The position numbers and the translations under genes were made by a program. A DNA stretch of 64,000 nt from Cyclobacteriaceae bacterium (GTDB lineage: Bacteria; Bacteroidota; Bacteroidia; Cytophagales; Cyclobacteriaceae): the NCBI GenBank assembly GCA_019638355.1, contig JAHBTY010000001.1, positions 1,054,001 through 1,118,000 of the forward strand, read 5' to 3'. Each line of letters starts with the position of its first letter. Positions within the stretch are counted from its first letter, which is position 1. Below the pieces are notes generated by a model. The model had not been told where the DNA came from and ran no database searches. It was given only the letters and a program-made list of their open reading frames with translations. Below, one piece after another: positions 63,612-64,000 of the stretch.

Positions 63612-64000
63612 CTAATGTACGCGGCCTATTCGCAAAAAAAGTGGAAAAGTTACTTCAACATTATTTAGCCAGTGTGTTTGAAGTTGCTTAATCAATCTAT
63701 CTACTGGGTTGGTGTGATGAAGTTGGATATACTTGCGCACAGCCGACCAGGTGTTGAGGTACCCGTGCAGTTGTTCCAGTGGCCATTGAAACGAAAATGA
63801 AAAGAGAGGTGCTTCTATTTCTGAAAATGGAAATGGAATTGTGCGGTAATGATCATCAATCATTTTTCGTTCCGGATCCCAGAACGAACCAATTACATTG
63901 TAATAGAAGTTATCGATTATTGAATCCACTGTTGGATTGATACGCAACAAGCCATAACCCCATACGGCTATAATTGCATCGGGTTTGCCAACTTTTTTAA
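63612..64000 (-). CDS. SAM-dependent methyltransferase, C-terminal part
   Basis: The frame is open to the right edge of the window, so the start and the SAM-binding domain lie outside. The visible 128 residues read PDAIIAVWGYGLLRINPTVD, then FYYNVIGSFWDPERKMIDDHYRTIPFPF, QLHGYLNTWSAVRKY and VTFPLFLRIGRVH, matching the C-terminal half of class I methyltransferases of the trans-aconitate/Crg1-like group. Substrate unknown. Confidence 0.75.
   Translation of the reverse strand, partial: KKVGKPDAIIAVWGYGLLRINPTVDSIIDNFYYNVIGSFWDPERKMIDDHYRTIPFPFSEIEAPLFSFSFQWPLEQLHGYLNTWSAVRKYIQLHHTNPVDRLIKQLQTHWLNNVEVTFPLFLRIGRVH

Overview
The window looks like a chromosome segment of a member of the Bacteroidota, most likely order Cytophagales. 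The evidence is a type IX secretion system (T9SS) gene (porT directly after ubiE), a giant exported protein with a T9SS sorting tail, families largely restricted to this phylum (DUF3667, DUF5606, DUF6588, DUF4403, OmpA/PD40 proteins), weak Shine-Dalgarno use with several TTG starts, and promoter-like TAnnTTTG boxes. Coding density is high, genes lie on both strands in short operons, and base composition looks even. I see no prophage, transposase, integrase or CRISPR array.

Layout. 1-12.8 kb: the end of an OmpA protein, a SemiSWEET transporter, a Nudix/GH109 operon, rnhB, a DUF3667 membrane protein, an NRDE protein, and a 7.7 kb gene for a repetitive T9SS-exported protein. 12.8-21.1 kb: hydrolase, orphan ABC ATPase, cobalamin adenosyltransferase, ilvE with a recognisable promoter, prfB with its programmed +1 frameshift, a decayed four-helix-bundle gene with a 14-bp tandem repeat, MFS pump, lysoplasmalogenase, head-GIN protein. 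21.3-33.9 kb: nhaC/exonuclease, a hotdog-GNAT-glycosyltransferase operon, waaA/rsgA, DUF6588, enoyl-CoA hydratase, LMW phosphatase, aspartate kinase, fbp, DUF5606/engB. 34-47.8 kb: PorE-like OmpA protein, WYL regulator, a pair of unrecognised small genes, ubiE-porT, SDR, redoxin, phosphopantetheinyl transferase, WD40 protein, DivIVA-folB, glycosyltransferase, IscA-like protein, and a four-gene run ending in dtd. 47.9-64 kb: a bacterial pentameric ligand-gated channel homologue, S9 peptidase, OmpA/PD40 protein, DUF2007, amtB, DUF4403, amidohydrolase/TPR operon, the tRNA-Arg repeat array, a D-aminoacylase-like lipoprotein, a Gfo/Idh/MocA oxidoreductase, and the C-terminal part of a methyltransferase cut by the window end.

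The most unusual structure is at 59.86-60.56 kb. Four tandem units of about 146 bp each carry a promoter-like segment plus the 5' half of a tRNA-Arg(CCU) gene. The D-loop position of each half is occupied by a 20-bp palindrome (one copy has a mismatch). A fifth unit holds the one intact tRNA-Arg gene. The units alternate between two sequence variants. This is the only non-coding stretch longer than 300 bases; all other intergenic gaps are shorter.

Most genes are housekeeping or envelope functions: menaquinone and T9SS (ubiE-porT), Kdo transfer (waaA), ribosome maturation (rsgA, engB), translation termination and proofreading (prfB, dtd), folate (folB), amino-acid metabolism (ilvE, aspartate kinase) and gluconeogenesis (fbp). 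Functional calls rest on motif recognition by eye; no database search was run.
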